Shown here: piece by piece, positions 6,996 through 15,604 of the stretch
How the letters are laid out: every line of letters starts with the position of its first letter
How positions within the stretch are numbered: position 1 is the stretch's first letter
From: Planctomycetota bacterium
Lineage (GTDB): Bacteria > Planctomycetota > Planctomycetia > Pirellulales > Pirellulaceae
NCBI GenBank assembly: GCA_027619595.1
Contig: JAQCHP010000031.1
Coordinates: 1 to 40,685 of the forward strand
Direction of reading: 5' to 3'
Length of the DNA stretch: 40,685 nucleotides
Notes under the pieces: model-generated
Database searches by the model: none
Told to the model about the DNA's origin: nothing
What the model saw: only the letters and a program-made list of their open reading frames with translations
Made by a program: the position numbers and the translations under genes

Positions 6996-8906
6996 CTAGC
7001 TCTTGCTCCAATGACGGAGCCAAGACTCCAGTACCAATAAGCACCAAAGGCGATAGCCATGATTGCTTTTCTTGTTCTGGTGATCTTGCCACATCGATTG
7101 GATCGCAGCAGGGCGCAAAAAAGTATGAATCTGAGCTCCCGGGGAAATCAGTAGGTCTTCGGTAATTTCCCGCAATGGTCCGCGGAACCACATATTTATC
7201 GGTATTCCAAATCCCATTTTTCGCCGATTCCATATTGCATCGGGCAACAGGTTTCCAAATATCTTTCGCAGCACAAGCTTGCCGCGCCACGCATTGGTCT
7301 TGAGTCGGCTCGGCAACTGGGAAGCCACTTCCACCAGTTTGTGATTGAGAAACGGTTGGCGGCACTCCAAACTGTGTGCCATCGATGCCATATCGACTTT
7401 GGTGAGCAAGTCACCGGGCAAATAAGTGCATAGATCTGTGTACGCAGCTGTGGCCGCGACGTCGCTCTTACTTGCTCGCTCCCAAGCTTCTAAGATCGTG
7501 GCTCCACCGACACCTTTACCTAGTTGCAAGGCAAAGCCTGGTTCGTACAACGACCGTCGCTGATGGTCTCGGCAGATTCCTACTAGTACTAGGTATCGTT
7601 GTGCCGGGGTTAGCTGCGCGGTTTCTAGCAGCCTCAAGACTTTTCGCGTGAACGTTGGTTGGCCATCGGATCCCGGCACAAGTGGCCATCGATCCAACGC
7701 GAATTGGCGTTTAACAGCAGCCGGGATCCGATCAAACCAAGTCGCCCATTGGGCCGCACGATATCGATCGTAGCCGCAGAAGAGTTCATCGCTACCATCG
7801 CCAGTGAGCGCTACGGTGACTTCACGCCGTGTTTCCATCGCCAGGCACCACGTAGGTAACGCAGAGCTATCGCCAAACGGTTCGTCGAAATGTGCGGCCA
7901 TTTGCGGTAAGATTGCCATCGTGTCGGCACGCACAAGGATTTCGTGGTGCTCCGTACCAAAGTGCATTGCTACTTGCCGCGCGAATGGGCGTTCGTCGAA
8001 CGATTGCTCGTCAAACCCGATCGAGAATGTCTTTATGCGATCCGAGGAATGCTGTTGCATCAATGCGACGACAAGCGATGAATCGACACCACCTGAAAGA
8101 AAGGCCCCGAGCGGGACTTCGCTTTGCATACAAAATCGTACCGACTCTGGCAATATTTTTTTTATTTTCTCCGTCAAGTCCCGAGGCGTCTCGGTAGGCG
8201 ACGCCCCAGGGACGGGAACATTCCAGTAGCTATGCGTCGAATGGGCCTTGTTGTTTGCGACAAGGAAATGACCCGGCGGCAGCTTGTGGAATCCACGAAA
8301 GATGGTCCGGGGAGCCGGGATGTATTGCAATGTTAGGAATTCATCGATTGCCAGCGGGTCGATTTCACGCGGGACTCCGGGGATCTGCAAGAGACTCTTC
8401 AGTTCGCTGCCAAATGCCAATCTTTGGCGGTCACGCCGATACCATAAGGGTTTCTCTCCCAGGCGGTCGCGTGCCAGGAACAATTGTTGTTTGCGATCGT
8501 CCCATAGGGCGATCGCAAACATGCCTTCCAACTGAGCAAGGCATTCGATTCCCATCTCTTCGTACAAGTGTACGATGACTTCCGTGTCCGATCGTGTTCG
8601 CATCGTATGTCCCCTTGATTGGAGCGACATACGCAGTTCTTGGTAGTTGTAAATCTCACCGTTTAGCAACACGAGGACGGTGCCGTCCTCGTTGCTCATC
8701 GGCTGGGCGCCCTCGGCAATGTCGATGATTGCCAGCCGGCGATGACCCAAGGCAATTCCCGCCGAGCGGTCGGCACTCATCGCTTGGTAGTATTCTCCCG
8801 CACCGTCCGGGCCGCGGTGGCGAATCGAATTGGTCATCTGTCGGAGTGTATGGATCTCCAGCGCGTCTTGTGCATCCCACCAAATTCCGCCCGCAATGCC
8901 GCACAT
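6996..8906 (-). CDS. asnB: Glutamine-hydrolysing asparagine synthase
   Basis: Two-domain amidotransferase, 636 residues. It starts MCGIAGG, so Cys2 is the glutaminase nucleophile after Met removal. SIRHRGPDG and LGHRRLAIIDIAEGAQPM form the glutamine pocket. The synthetase half has the ATP-pyrophosphatase loop GAFLSGGVDSSLVVAL and TGDGSDELFCGYDRY. In bacteria, copies next to glycosyltransferases often amidate a sugar or peptide in surface polymer synthesis rather than supplying free asparagine. Two glycosyltransferases lie directly upstream on the same strand, 65 bases away, so that role is plausible here but not shown. Confidence 0.95.
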   Translation of the reverse strand: MCGIAGGIWWDAQDALEIHTLRQMTNSIRHRGPDGAGEYYQAMSADRSAGIALGHRRLAIIDIAEGAQPMSNEDGTVLVLLNGEIYNYQELRMSLQSRGHTMRTRSDTEVIVHLYEEMGIECLAQLEGMFAIALWDDRKQQLFLARDRLGEKPLWYRRDRQRLAFGSELKSLLQIPGVPREIDPLAIDEFLTLQYIPAPRTIFRGFHKLPPGHFLVANNKAHSTHSYWNVPVPGASPTETPRDLTEKIKKILPESVRFCMQSEVPLGAFLSGGVDSSLVVALMQQHSSDRIKTFSIGFDEQSFDERPFARQVAMHFGTEHHEILVRADTMAILPQMAAHFDEPFGDSSALPTWCLAMETRREVTVALTGDGSDELFCGYDRYRAAQWATWFDRIPAAVKRQFALDRWPLVPGSDGQPTFTRKVLRLLETAQLTPAQRYLVLVGICRDHQRRSLYEPGFALQLGKGVGGATILEAWERASKSDVAATAAYTDLCTYLPGDLLTKVDMASMAHSLECRQPFLNHKLVEVASQLPSRLKTNAWRGKLVLRKIFGNLLPDAIWNRRKMGFGIPINMWFRGPLREITEDLLISPGAQIHTFLRPAAIQSMWQDHQNKKSNHGYRLWCLLVLESWLRHWSKS

Positions 8907-8971
8907 GATGAGTACTTTGACTGAGGTTGAGGTGTCTTGCTGGTGGTCAAGTAAGTGTGCTGTGATGGCGC

Positions 8972-10126
8972 TTAATGTGACGATCGAGTATTGCCGAGGA
9001 CTCGTCGATACAAGTCGATGTGACGAGAGATCATGGCTTCAACAGTAAAATCTGCTCGCATTACTCGCTGTGCGGCCGCTCCCAGCTTTGCTGCATGTTC
9101 CTTGTCATTCAGGATAAGTTGCGTTTTGCGCGCAAAGGTGGCGGAGTCGCCCACCGGGACGAGATATCCGGTAACTTCGTTCTGCATCAGCTCGCGGTTG
9201 CCGACAATGTCGGACGCGACGGATGGTATTCCCAGCGACATGGCCTCCATGAGCGCATTGGATTGTCCCTCGTAGTCACTGGCAAGCCAGAAACAGGATG
9301 CTTGGCGGAGGATTGCCACAACGTCGTCGCGATGTCCCAGGAAGTGGACTCGGTCTTGAATCTGTATGGCGTTACGATAGCGTTCAAGCAAGTATCGCTG
9401 AGGGCCATCGCCCACGATCAATAGGTGCGTGTCGGGTCGCACTCCCTTGAGAAGGTCAGCTGCCCAGATGAGATCCTTAATACGTTTCTGCGGCCACAAT
9501 CGACCGACCGTTACAATAAGTTCCGCAGAAGCACCAATTCCTAAACTCTCACGCAGTGTATTGCGTGGACCGGTTGCCGGAGAATCCTTGGCTGGGGGAT
9601 GCAAAAAACCGTTAGGAAGGTTTGCGTCGATTCCGTTCGGGATCACCTCGAATTTTCCGTCAGCGATACCGTGCTGGCTATAAAAGTCGCGCGTACCCTG
9701 GCTGTTGACGACGATCACATCGGTCCGTCGCTGAAGCCATCGGTCGATCGCAAATTCGTGTGTCGCTTTCCACGGATCCACACAACGTTCACTGGCAATG
9801 ATGTGAGGCACACGAGCCCAGCGAGCCGCAATCCGTCCATAACTATTGGCGGCGAACAACCAGGTGTGGAGGATCGTTGGTCGCTTCGCCGAAATGTGAC
9901 GATACAGCTCGTACATCGCGCGGGGGTCGAGTTTCCACGACTTGCCAATGATTCTGACTGGAATACCTGACTGTTCAAGGAACGAATGCCAAGGGCCGCC
10001 GCGTGTGAGCGCGCAGACCTCCACCTCAAACTCATCTCGCGGCAAACGCGTAGCGAGTAAGCTCAGTTGTTTCTCAGCACCGCTGCGGTCCAGCGTGGGG
10101 ATTAAGTGTATTATCCGATGCGGCAT
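8972..10126 (-). CDS. Family 4-type glycosyltransferase (GT-B fold)
   Basis: Transfers a sugar from a nucleotide donor onto a growing glycan or lipid at the cytoplasmic face of the membrane; donor and acceptor are not readable. The N-terminal domain begins RIIHLIPTLDRSGAEKQLSLLA, the acceptor-side Rossmann fold. The C-terminal domain has the donor-site block VTVGRLWPQKRIKDLIWA and the E-x7-E motif in DYEGQSNALMEAMSLGIPSVASD. About 384 residues, standard for GT4. Its ATG directly follows the TAA of the upstream glycosyltransferase with no gap, so the two are translationally coupled. Confidence 0.92.
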   Translation of the reverse strand: MPHRIIHLIPTLDRSGAEKQLSLLATRLPRDEFEVEVCALTRGGPWHSFLEQSGIPVRIIGKSWKLDPRAMYELYRHISAKRPTILHTWLFAANSYGRIAARWARVPHIIASERCVDPWKATHEFAIDRWLQRRTDVIVVNSQGTRDFYSQHGIADGKFEVIPNGIDANLPNGFLHPPAKDSPATGPRNTLRESLGIGASAELIVTVGRLWPQKRIKDLIWAADLLKGVRPDTHLLIVGDGPQRYLLERYRNAIQIQDRVHFLGHRDDVVAILRQASCFWLASDYEGQSNALMEAMSLGIPSVASDIVGNRELMQNEVTGYLVPVGDSATFARKTQLILNDKEHAAKLGAAAQRVMRADFTVEAMISRHIDLYRRVLGNTRSSH

Positions 10127-11323
10127 TTATCGGCCGCGCTTTCTCATGAGAAGTGATTGAAACAATTTCCAGTGTGCCTCCACGACGTCGCTCATTCGAT
10201 AGGACTGCTCGACCACCCTACGCCCGGAACGTGCCCACGACTGTGCCGCGTCTGGATTTCGCAGTAGGTCCAGGATTGCTGCGGCTAATGCGGCAGGTTC
10301 GCGCGGGCGGGCAAGCCAACGCGATCCCTGCGGATTCATTACCTCACGTATACCTGGAATGTCGGTACCCACAACCGGTACTTCGGCAGCGAGTGCCTCT
10401 AATAATGCCAGAGAAAGCCCTTCTTCATAAGATGGAAGGACAAAAAGATCTGCAGCTGCCAATAGGTCGCGAGTATCGGGGAAGGAACCCGGCAAAAGGA
10501 CAGATTCTTCGAGTCCGCGCAGTTGGATGTCGGCCGTCAGAGTGGCCTGCGCCGGCCCCTCCCCTACCAACAGCAGTTTGGCACCCGGGAATTCCCGTTC
10601 CACGAGGGGCCAAGCGGCCACAAGATCGCGCAGCCCTTTTTCAACAACGAGTCGCCCCGTGTAGACGATCCACGTGCACCCGGCGATTGCTGCCCATTGA
10701 TCGCTTACCGTCGAGAGTATTTGCCGCGCTCGCTCCCGGGACTGCGGCGAACGTTGCGGCGGGATAGGGACTCCGTTGAGGATCCTATTAACCTTGTCCG
10801 AGTCGTACTGTCGAGCCATCAGTTCTTGTTGGATTTGATCACTGGGTGCCACAATCGCATCGGCGGTCCGGCAGGTTCTGCGAAAAACGCGACCAAGCCA
10901 ATGACTGTCTTGCCACTGAGCATCCCCGCCGAGCCCTCCCCCTTCGGCGCGTAGCACCACGGGAATAGGGCGGTGGCGGCGGTATTCGCGGAGGGCAACG
11001 TACGCGTCCTGCTTGAGCATCGACACGTAAACAATGTCGATCGATTCTCGATATTCTCGTAGCCAATTGCGCAGGCCACGCATATAGCAAAGGGTACCCC
11101 AGAAGCGTTGCTTTGGCTGCGGAATTCGCGTCAAGGAAACCCCATGCCAGTCTTGGGAAATGGGCCACGTCGTATTCCACTGAGCCGTCACGATTTGAAC
11201 CTTTGCTTGGCGCTCTTGAAGTCCAATCGCTAGTCGGCCCATCAATTTTTCGGCGCCGCCGGTTTGGGGCCAAAAGGAGCGAGTGACCAACGCGATTCGC
11301 AGAGGCTGGCGGCCGCCGTTCAT
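10127..11323 (-). CDS. Family 4-type glycosyltransferase (GT-B fold)
   Basis: A second sugar transferase of the cluster, 398 residues from ATG 11323. That start places the fold beginning LRIALVTRSFWPQTGGAEKLMGRLA at residue 8; the 110 open codons further upstream are the shadow of hpt and read as low-grade sequence. The donor domain has VYTGRLVVEKGLRDLVAAWPLV, LLLVGEGPAQATL and the E-x7-E motif in SYEEGLSLALLEALAAEVPVVGTDIPG. It starts 43 bases after hpt and abuts the next glycosyltransferase, suggesting co-transcription. Confidence 0.92.
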   Translation of the reverse strand: MNGGRQPLRIALVTRSFWPQTGGAEKLMGRLAIGLQERQAKVQIVTAQWNTTWPISQDWHGVSLTRIPQPKQRFWGTLCYMRGLRNWLREYRESIDIVYVSMLKQDAYVALREYRRHRPIPVVLRAEGGGLGGDAQWQDSHWLGRVFRRTCRTADAIVAPSDQIQQELMARQYDSDKVNRILNGVPIPPQRSPQSRERARQILSTVSDQWAAIAGCTWIVYTGRLVVEKGLRDLVAAWPLVEREFPGAKLLLVGEGPAQATLTADIQLRGLEESVLLPGSFPDTRDLLAAADLFVLPSYEEGLSLALLEALAAEVPVVGTDIPGIREVMNPQGSRWLARPREPAALAAAILDLLRNPDAAQSWARSGRRVVEQSYRMSDVVEAHWKLFQSLLMRKRGR

Positions 11324-11366
11324 GTGGGTTCGGTCGAAGGAATGAGATAAGGACGAGGGTTCGGCG

Positions 11367-11900
11367 TCATGGTTGCCATTTTGCAAGATCGTCCGGTTCC
11401 AAGGCTGCCAAATAGGGGAGGTGCCGATAGTAATCCTGATAATCGAGACCATAACCCACGACGAACTCGTCGGGAATTTCAAATGCGACGTAATCGGGGA
11501 CAATCGTGACCTCTCGTCGACCCTGCTTTCGCAAGAGGACGGCACTTCGCACCGACGCGGCGCCGCACTTTTGAATTTCTTGAAGCAGATGGGCCAGCGT
11601 ATGGCCGGTGTCGAAGATATCGTCGATGAGTAAGACGTGCTCGCCAGATACATTGGGCATCATGGCGGTATTTACGCTTAGTTCTCCGCGAACGGTCGTG
11701 GAGCCCCGGTAACTGCTGGCCCACACGACGCCCACGCGCAGGGGGAAATCAAGCTGTCGGATGAGGTCAGCCAGGAAAACAACGCTACCGGTCATGACTC
11801 CCATGACGGCCAACCGTTCGCCACGAAAGTCGTCGATAATTTGAGTGGCCAAACGCCGTACGCCTGCGTGAATCGCTTCCTCCGTTAGAATTGTCTTCAT
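11367..11900 (-). CDS. hpt: Hypoxanthine phosphoribosyltransferase
   Basis: Purine salvage enzyme joining hypoxanthine or guanine to PRPP in the cytoplasm. The PRPP loop VLLIDDIFDTGHTLAHLL is diagnostic, with two acidic residues followed by TGxTL. MGVMTGSVVFLADLIRQLDFPL contains the pyrophosphate-binding loop near the start, and VPDYVAFEIPDEFVVGYGLDYQDYYRHLPYLAAL is the typical C-terminal base-binding segment. At 177 residues it is full length. It is first in a minus-strand run with two glycosyltransferases and asnB, an arrangement that looks incidental rather than functional. Confidence 0.95.
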   Translation of the reverse strand: MKTILTEEAIHAGVRRLATQIIDDFRGERLAVMGVMTGSVVFLADLIRQLDFPLRVGVVWASSYRGSTTVRGELSVNTAMMPNVSGEHVLLIDDIFDTGHTLAHLLQEIQKCGAASVRSAVLLRKQGRREVTIVPDYVAFEIPDEFVVGYGLDYQDYYRHLPYLAALEPDDLAKWQP

Positions 11901-12041
11901 CTGGCGGGCCCATGGAATCTTGAGGCTGCGTCTTGAAACCGTTCATGTAGGTGCCGCATTCTACCGTTGCAAACGACCAGCTACGATGGGTGTCGACTCT
12001 TCCCTCGCCGCCCAGCAAACATTTTCCACCCGGAAACGTCC

Positions 12042-12842
12042 ATGCAATTGCCGTTCAGTTCGCGACCGAATATCCAACCACCTTCCGCTTCGAAAGCATG
12101 GACTTTCGCGGGTGCATGGCACGACGAAGAAATCGATGGTCACACGTGTTCGATTTACGAACCGCCACAGAATCAGGAAAATTTCACCGTGATCTATTTA
12201 CACGGTGTGCATTTGGGACGCCTGCAAGACCATCCAATTTTCGCGGCTCATTTTGACCGCTACCAATTACGTGTGGTAGCTCCCATGACACAGCGGAGCT
12301 GGTGGACCGACAGGATTTGTCGCGAGTTCGATAGTCGTTATTCGACGGAGTTTTTCCTCCTGCAGCACATTCTCCCTTGGCTTAGCGATCGTTTTGACGT
12401 GCGAGCACCGCGCATGGCACTGCTGGGGACCAGCATGGGGGGGCAAGGCGCACTTCGCTTTGCCTACAAATACCCCAACCACTTTCCGGTCGTGGCTGCG
12501 ATTTCACCGGCCCTAGATTATCATCTGTGGCTTAAGCAGGGAGATCCCGTGTTGCAAGAGATGTATGACAGCACGGAATCGGCACGGCAAGATACGGCAT
12601 TGTTGCACATTCATCCGCTCAACTGGCCGCGTCATCAGTATTTCTGCTGCGATCCGACCGATCATGAATGGTACGACGGCAATGATCGGCTGCGTATGAA
12701 ACTCGCCTCGCTCGGAGTACCGTTTGAATGCGACCTGGAGACCGTAAGCGGGGGACACGGCTACGAGTACTATGAACGGATGGCCCCAGCCGCCATTGAA
12801 TTTATCGCCGAGCGATTGAACCGCGAACGACTACGTGTCTAA
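12042..12842 (+). CDS. Alpha/beta-hydrolase esterase, esterase D-like
   Basis: A 266-residue esterase of unknown substrate. The nucleophile elbow LLGTSMGGQGALRFAYKYP puts the catalytic Ser at about residue 131. Asp (CDPTDHEWYDGNDR) and the late His (VSGGHGYEYYERM) complete a plausible triad. VIYLHGVHLGRLQDHP is the oxyanion-side strand. It looks like the S-formylglutathione hydrolase/esterase D family but lacks an export signal, so it should act in the cytoplasm. I use ATG 12042; the frame is open to 11967, but those codons look non-coding. A terminator-like hairpin follows the stop by 25 bases. Confidence 0.85.
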   Translation: MQLPFSSRPNIQPPSASKAWTFAGAWHDEEIDGHTCSIYEPPQNQENFTVIYLHGVHLGRLQDHPIFAAHFDRYQLRVVAPMTQRSWWTDRICREFDSRYSTEFFLLQHILPWLSDRFDVRAPRMALLGTSMGGQGALRFAYKYPNHFPVVAAISPALDYHLWLKQGDPVLQEMYDSTESARQDTALLHIHPLNWPRHQYFCCDPTDHEWYDGNDRLRMKLASLGVPFECDLETVSGGHGYEYYERMAPAAIEFIAERLNRERLRV

Positions 12843-12853
12843 AGTCTACCGGT

Positions 12854-13014
12854 CCGCACATCCGTAGAACGGGTCTCCAGGCCCGTTTTCTGTAATACTG
12901 ATCTCCAGCCCGCACACTCCCAAGTAGAACGGGTCTCCAGGCCCGTTTTCTTCTGTAGTACTGATCTCCAGCCCCGTTTTCCGTAGTACCGGTCACCAGC
13001 CCCGCATATCCTCG
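12854..13014. repeat. Degenerate tandem repeat cluster with GGGTCTC hairpins
   Basis: Three degenerate units follow the esterase stop, about 55, 63 and 38 bases long. Units 1 and 2 share GTAGAACGGGTCTCCAGGCC and end in a TACTGATCTCCAGC phrase; unit 3 keeps CCCGTTTTCCGTAGTAC. The first 24 bases (12854-12877) recur perfectly in inverted orientation at 13547-13570 after hisS. Minus-strand frames through here give only repeat-derived peptides (GDQYYRKRAWRPVL twice), so I call no gene. Confidence 0.85.
12868..12890 (+). terminator. Terminator-like hairpin after the esterase
   Basis: AACGGG (12868-12873) pairs with CCCGTT (12882-12887) around an eight-base loop and runs into TTTTC. It is repeated at 12928-12950. 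The stem is short (6 bp), but the trailing T run and the position 25 bases after the stop suit a Rho-independent terminator for the plus-strand esterase. Confidence 0.5.
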
Positions 13015-13053
13015 CATTTGGCTCGTCCGCGTTAACGTCAACGGCAATTCTAC

Positions 13054-13284
13054 TTAGGCAACTGGCAAATCTTGACGCACATCGGTACGCCGGGTACTCG
13101 ATCGGCACACAAGTGTCAGTCCTAACCCGACGAGCAACAATACGAGCACATAGGAAAGCACCCAACTCTTGGGTTCGGGAGCTGGTTCTGCGTCCTCAGC
13201 TTGTGCCAGGAGGCATGCGCCCTGGGTGAGCAGCAGCAGGGTCATACTGAAGAGTCGCACGCTGAATCGAGAGATGAACGACAT
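13054..13284 (-). CDS. Small single-pass or signal-anchored membrane protein, unknown function
   Basis: A 76-residue protein from ATG 13284. Residues 1-28 form a signal-peptide-like segment (MSFISRFSVRLFSMTLLLLTQGACLLAQA), followed by an acidic linker EDAEPAPEPKSW, a strong transmembrane helix VLSYVLVLLLVGLGLTLVC and a basic tail RSSTRRTDVRQDL. The positive tail after the helix suggests it faces the cytoplasm. I do not recognise the family. It lies between the two inverted repeat clusters, downstream of hisS on the same strand, so the repeats may insulate it. Confidence 0.6.
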   Translation of the reverse strand: MSFISRFSVRLFSMTLLLLTQGACLLAQAEDAEPAPEPKSWVLSYVLVLLLVGLGLTLVCRSSTRRTDVRQDLPVA

Positions 13285-13504
13285 AGGTTGCGGTGTTGTC
13301 AAGTGTCTTGGATTGGAGCTTGGCGGACGGTGAAGTCCCTGTGCCGTACTGGTAGGCCATTCCGTTGGTCCTCTCAAGAGCCAATATACTCGCCCTGCCC
13401 CGATTGTGAAATATGCGGGTTTGGGGTCGGCCGTCTCGGCGTTGCCGGTTGAGTCCGTTGGTGGAGATGTGGAGCGTGCGTGGGTGGACGACGGATGGCT
13501 CGCT

Positions 13505-13570
13505 ACGGGTCGGGAGACCCGTCCTACGTGGGAGTGAACGGGCCGAGAGACCCGTTCTACGGATGTGCGG
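13505..13570. repeat. GGGTCTC hairpin repeats, inverted copy of the 12.85-kb cluster
   Basis: Two hairpins lie side by side: ACGGGTC/GACCCGT with a four-base loop at 13505-13522, and GAACGGG/CCCGTTC with an eight-base loop at 13536-13557. Bases 13547-13570 are the exact reverse complement of 12854-12877 (24 of 24). On the minus strand the element begins immediately after the hisS stop, just as its partner begins soon after the esterase stop. Confidence 0.85.
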
Positions 13571-13571
13571 G

Positions 13572-14900
13572 CTAGGTTTCGGTCAATGCTTGGATTAGTT
13601 GGGAGGGGCCGTTTGCGACGGAGATTTCCCGAGTTTCCGCTGTTTTGAGGTGTTTGAGCTGGCAGATCGCACGTTCGAATTCATCGGCCCCCTGGATAAC
13701 TGCCCAGGTGAATCCACGGCGGTCGGCATATTTCAATTGTTGGCCAATTTTCTTCGGTTCGGGGAAGACTTCGACGCCGAGTCCCGCTGCACGGAGCGAT
13801 TTGGCTAACCGAAGGTAGTCGGCCAATCGGTCTGCTTCGAAGTAGGCGATAAACACTGGCGCCGCAGTCTGTGTTGTGGGAAGTTTTCCCAGTTCCTCCA
13901 AAGCAGCCAGCAGTCGATCTAGCCCCAACGACGCGCCGATTCCCGGCAGCTGCTGTTTGGTGTACAGCCCTGCTAAGTTGTCGTAACGGCCACCCGAACA
14001 GATACTTCCGATTTCAGGGAGATCGTCGAGGAAGGTTTCTACCACCATTCCCGTGTAGTAATCCAGGCCGCGGGCAATCGATGGTGAAACACGCAACTGC
14101 TCCGCCGACAAACCGGCTGCATCCGCGAGCGACACGACCTGTTGGAGGAAGGCGACCCCTTCTTCGCCCCGAGCCGATCCTCGGGTTAATTGTTGAAGCT
14201 GCCGTAAGATTTCTTCGTTTGTCCCCTCACAGGCAGCCAATGCGATGATCTTGCCTGCTTGTGACGCGTCGGCGCCGGCGGTTTCGGCCATTTCTGCGGC
14301 GACTCGTTCCGCGCCTACCTTGGTCAATTTGTCCAATGCACGAAGAATCGCCACGGATTGATCGAGTAGCTCAACCTGTTCTAAGACTCCCGTCAATACG
14401 CGGCGGTCGTTCAACTGAATCTTAAAACGCTCGATACCCAAGGCATGAAGCAAGTCTTGGATGACGAGCAATATCTCCACATCGGAGGCGATCGATTGGG
14501 TGCCAATCGTGTCGAAATCGCACTGCACAAACTCGCGAAAACGTCCGCGTTGTGTATTTTCGCCACGCCAAACCGGGGCGATATGATAGCGTTTGAAGGG
14601 TGTTCCCAGGCTGCCGATGTGCTGTGCAGCAAAACGCGCGAACGGCACCGTTAAGTCAAATCGCAGGCCAATGTCACGATCGCCGGCGTCTTTGAATCGG
14701 TACATCTGTTTATCAGTCTCGTCACTCCCTTTACCGCACAAGATCTCCGCGTATTCCAGCGCAGGTGTGTCGATGGGTGCAAAACCGTACGATCGATAGA
14801 CATGCCGCGCCGTTTCCATGAGCGATTCACGCGGCAGCATCAACTCTGGCGGATAGTCACGGAATCCCTTGAGGGTACGCGGAACAATCAAGTCGGACAT
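13572..14900 (-). CDS. hisS: Histidyl-tRNA synthetase
   Basis: Class II aminoacyl-tRNA synthetase charging tRNA-His, 442 residues. PRTLKGFRDYPPELMLPRE opens the catalytic core. Motif 2 is HIAPVWRGENTQRGRFREFVQCDFDTIG, and the histidine loop is RVSPSIARGLDYYTGMVVETF. Motif 3 is GIGASLGLDRLLAALEEL, and the C-terminal anticodon-binding domain (VFIAYFEADRLADYLRLAKSLRAAGLGVEVF) is complete. Its final TAG at 13572 lies in the edge of the repeat element, so the repeat is hard against the gene end. No fault is visible. Confidence 0.97.
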   Translation of the reverse strand: MSDLIVPRTLKGFRDYPPELMLPRESLMETARHVYRSYGFAPIDTPALEYAEILCGKGSDETDKQMYRFKDAGDRDIGLRFDLTVPFARFAAQHIGSLGTPFKRYHIAPVWRGENTQRGRFREFVQCDFDTIGTQSIASDVEILLVIQDLLHALGIERFKIQLNDRRVLTGVLEQVELLDQSVAILRALDKLTKVGAERVAAEMAETAGADASQAGKIIALAACEGTNEEILRQLQQLTRGSARGEEGVAFLQQVVSLADAAGLSAEQLRVSPSIARGLDYYTGMVVETFLDDLPEIGSICSGGRYDNLAGLYTKQQLPGIGASLGLDRLLAALEELGKLPTTQTAAPVFIAYFEADRLADYLRLAKSLRAAGLGVEVFPEPKKIGQQLKYADRRGFTWAVIQGADEFERAICQLKHLKTAETREISVANGPSQLIQALTET

Positions 14901-14984
14901 ATCCTGGGTCGTCCCCCACCAATGAAACTAGCTTAAATAAACGCGAAATGCCGGACCGATTTGCTGAGTACCCTGCGTTCTCAG

Positions 14985-15419
14985 CTAACCTAAAATGGGT
15001 AGCAAAGCGGGTTTGGGCGACCGGATCGATTGGCCGCGCGGCTTTGGTAAAACGGCTTCCGCGTATTCGTGAATCTGTTCCGCCGTTTCAAAATAGTGTT
15101 CATAGGTCCATGTTTCATCGTACTCGCAGTCGTCTGTGGAATAGTCACGGCAGATTTGCGGACGCGTGTGATAGATGCCGCAGCGGTTGTCGGTGCCCAG
15201 GTGTTTGCAGGTCGTGTGCACGAGCAGGTACCACACTCCGTCCTCCGTGAATACACTGGCTCGATCGTGCAGTAAGTACCAGCGAACGAATTCGAAGTCT
15301 TCCCATTTTTCAGGTTCATCGATCGGGAGTGCGAAGTACTTGCAACATTTTGCCGGGCAATGGTCACACAAGCATTCGCCCGGTTTCAGCTCTTCACGAG
15401 TTATCTTACGTTGTGCCAT
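14985..15419 (-). CDS. YkgJ-type cysteine-cluster protein
   Basis: A 144-residue protein of the zinc/iron-chelating YkgJ family, whose biochemical role is not firmly known. The metal-ligand Cys residues are in CLCDHCPAKCCKYF near the start, HTTCKHLGTDNRCGIYHTRPQICRDYSTDDCEYDE in the middle, matching the family order C-x2-C-x3-CC ... C-x8-C-x9-C. The C-terminal tail, rich in Pro and Arg, is not conserved in the family as I know it. It sits alone between hisS (same strand, 84 bases) and purU (divergent). Confidence 0.88.
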   Translation of the reverse strand: MAQRKITREELKPGECLCDHCPAKCCKYFALPIDEPEKWEDFEFVRWYLLHDRASVFTEDGVWYLLVHTTCKHLGTDNRCGIYHTRPQICRDYSTDDCEYDETWTYEHYFETAEQIHEYAEAVLPKPRGQSIRSPKPALLPILG

Positions 15420-15604
15420 CGACGCGGTCTCCTTAACATAATCGCCTATTCAGGGCCTGTTGTAGGGTTTATGTTAGGCAGCGACGGCAATAAGTTCTAG
15501 CCGACGAACGGCAGTTTGCCGATTTCAGGGTGGAAGTCAGCTTGTTGCTCATCAAACGGCGGCACTTCCGCCTAGGTTCGCTCAAAAAATAGAAGGAACT
15601 AACA

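Noticed and set aside
6880-7365. 161-codon minus-strand frame within asnB
   Set aside because: It overlaps the 3' end of asnB on the same strand in another frame and its product has no fold-like pattern; a shadow.
12802-13047. Minus-strand frame giving repeated GDQYYRKRAWRPVL peptides
   Set aside because: The peptide repeats come from the DNA repeat cluster; no ribosome site or family.
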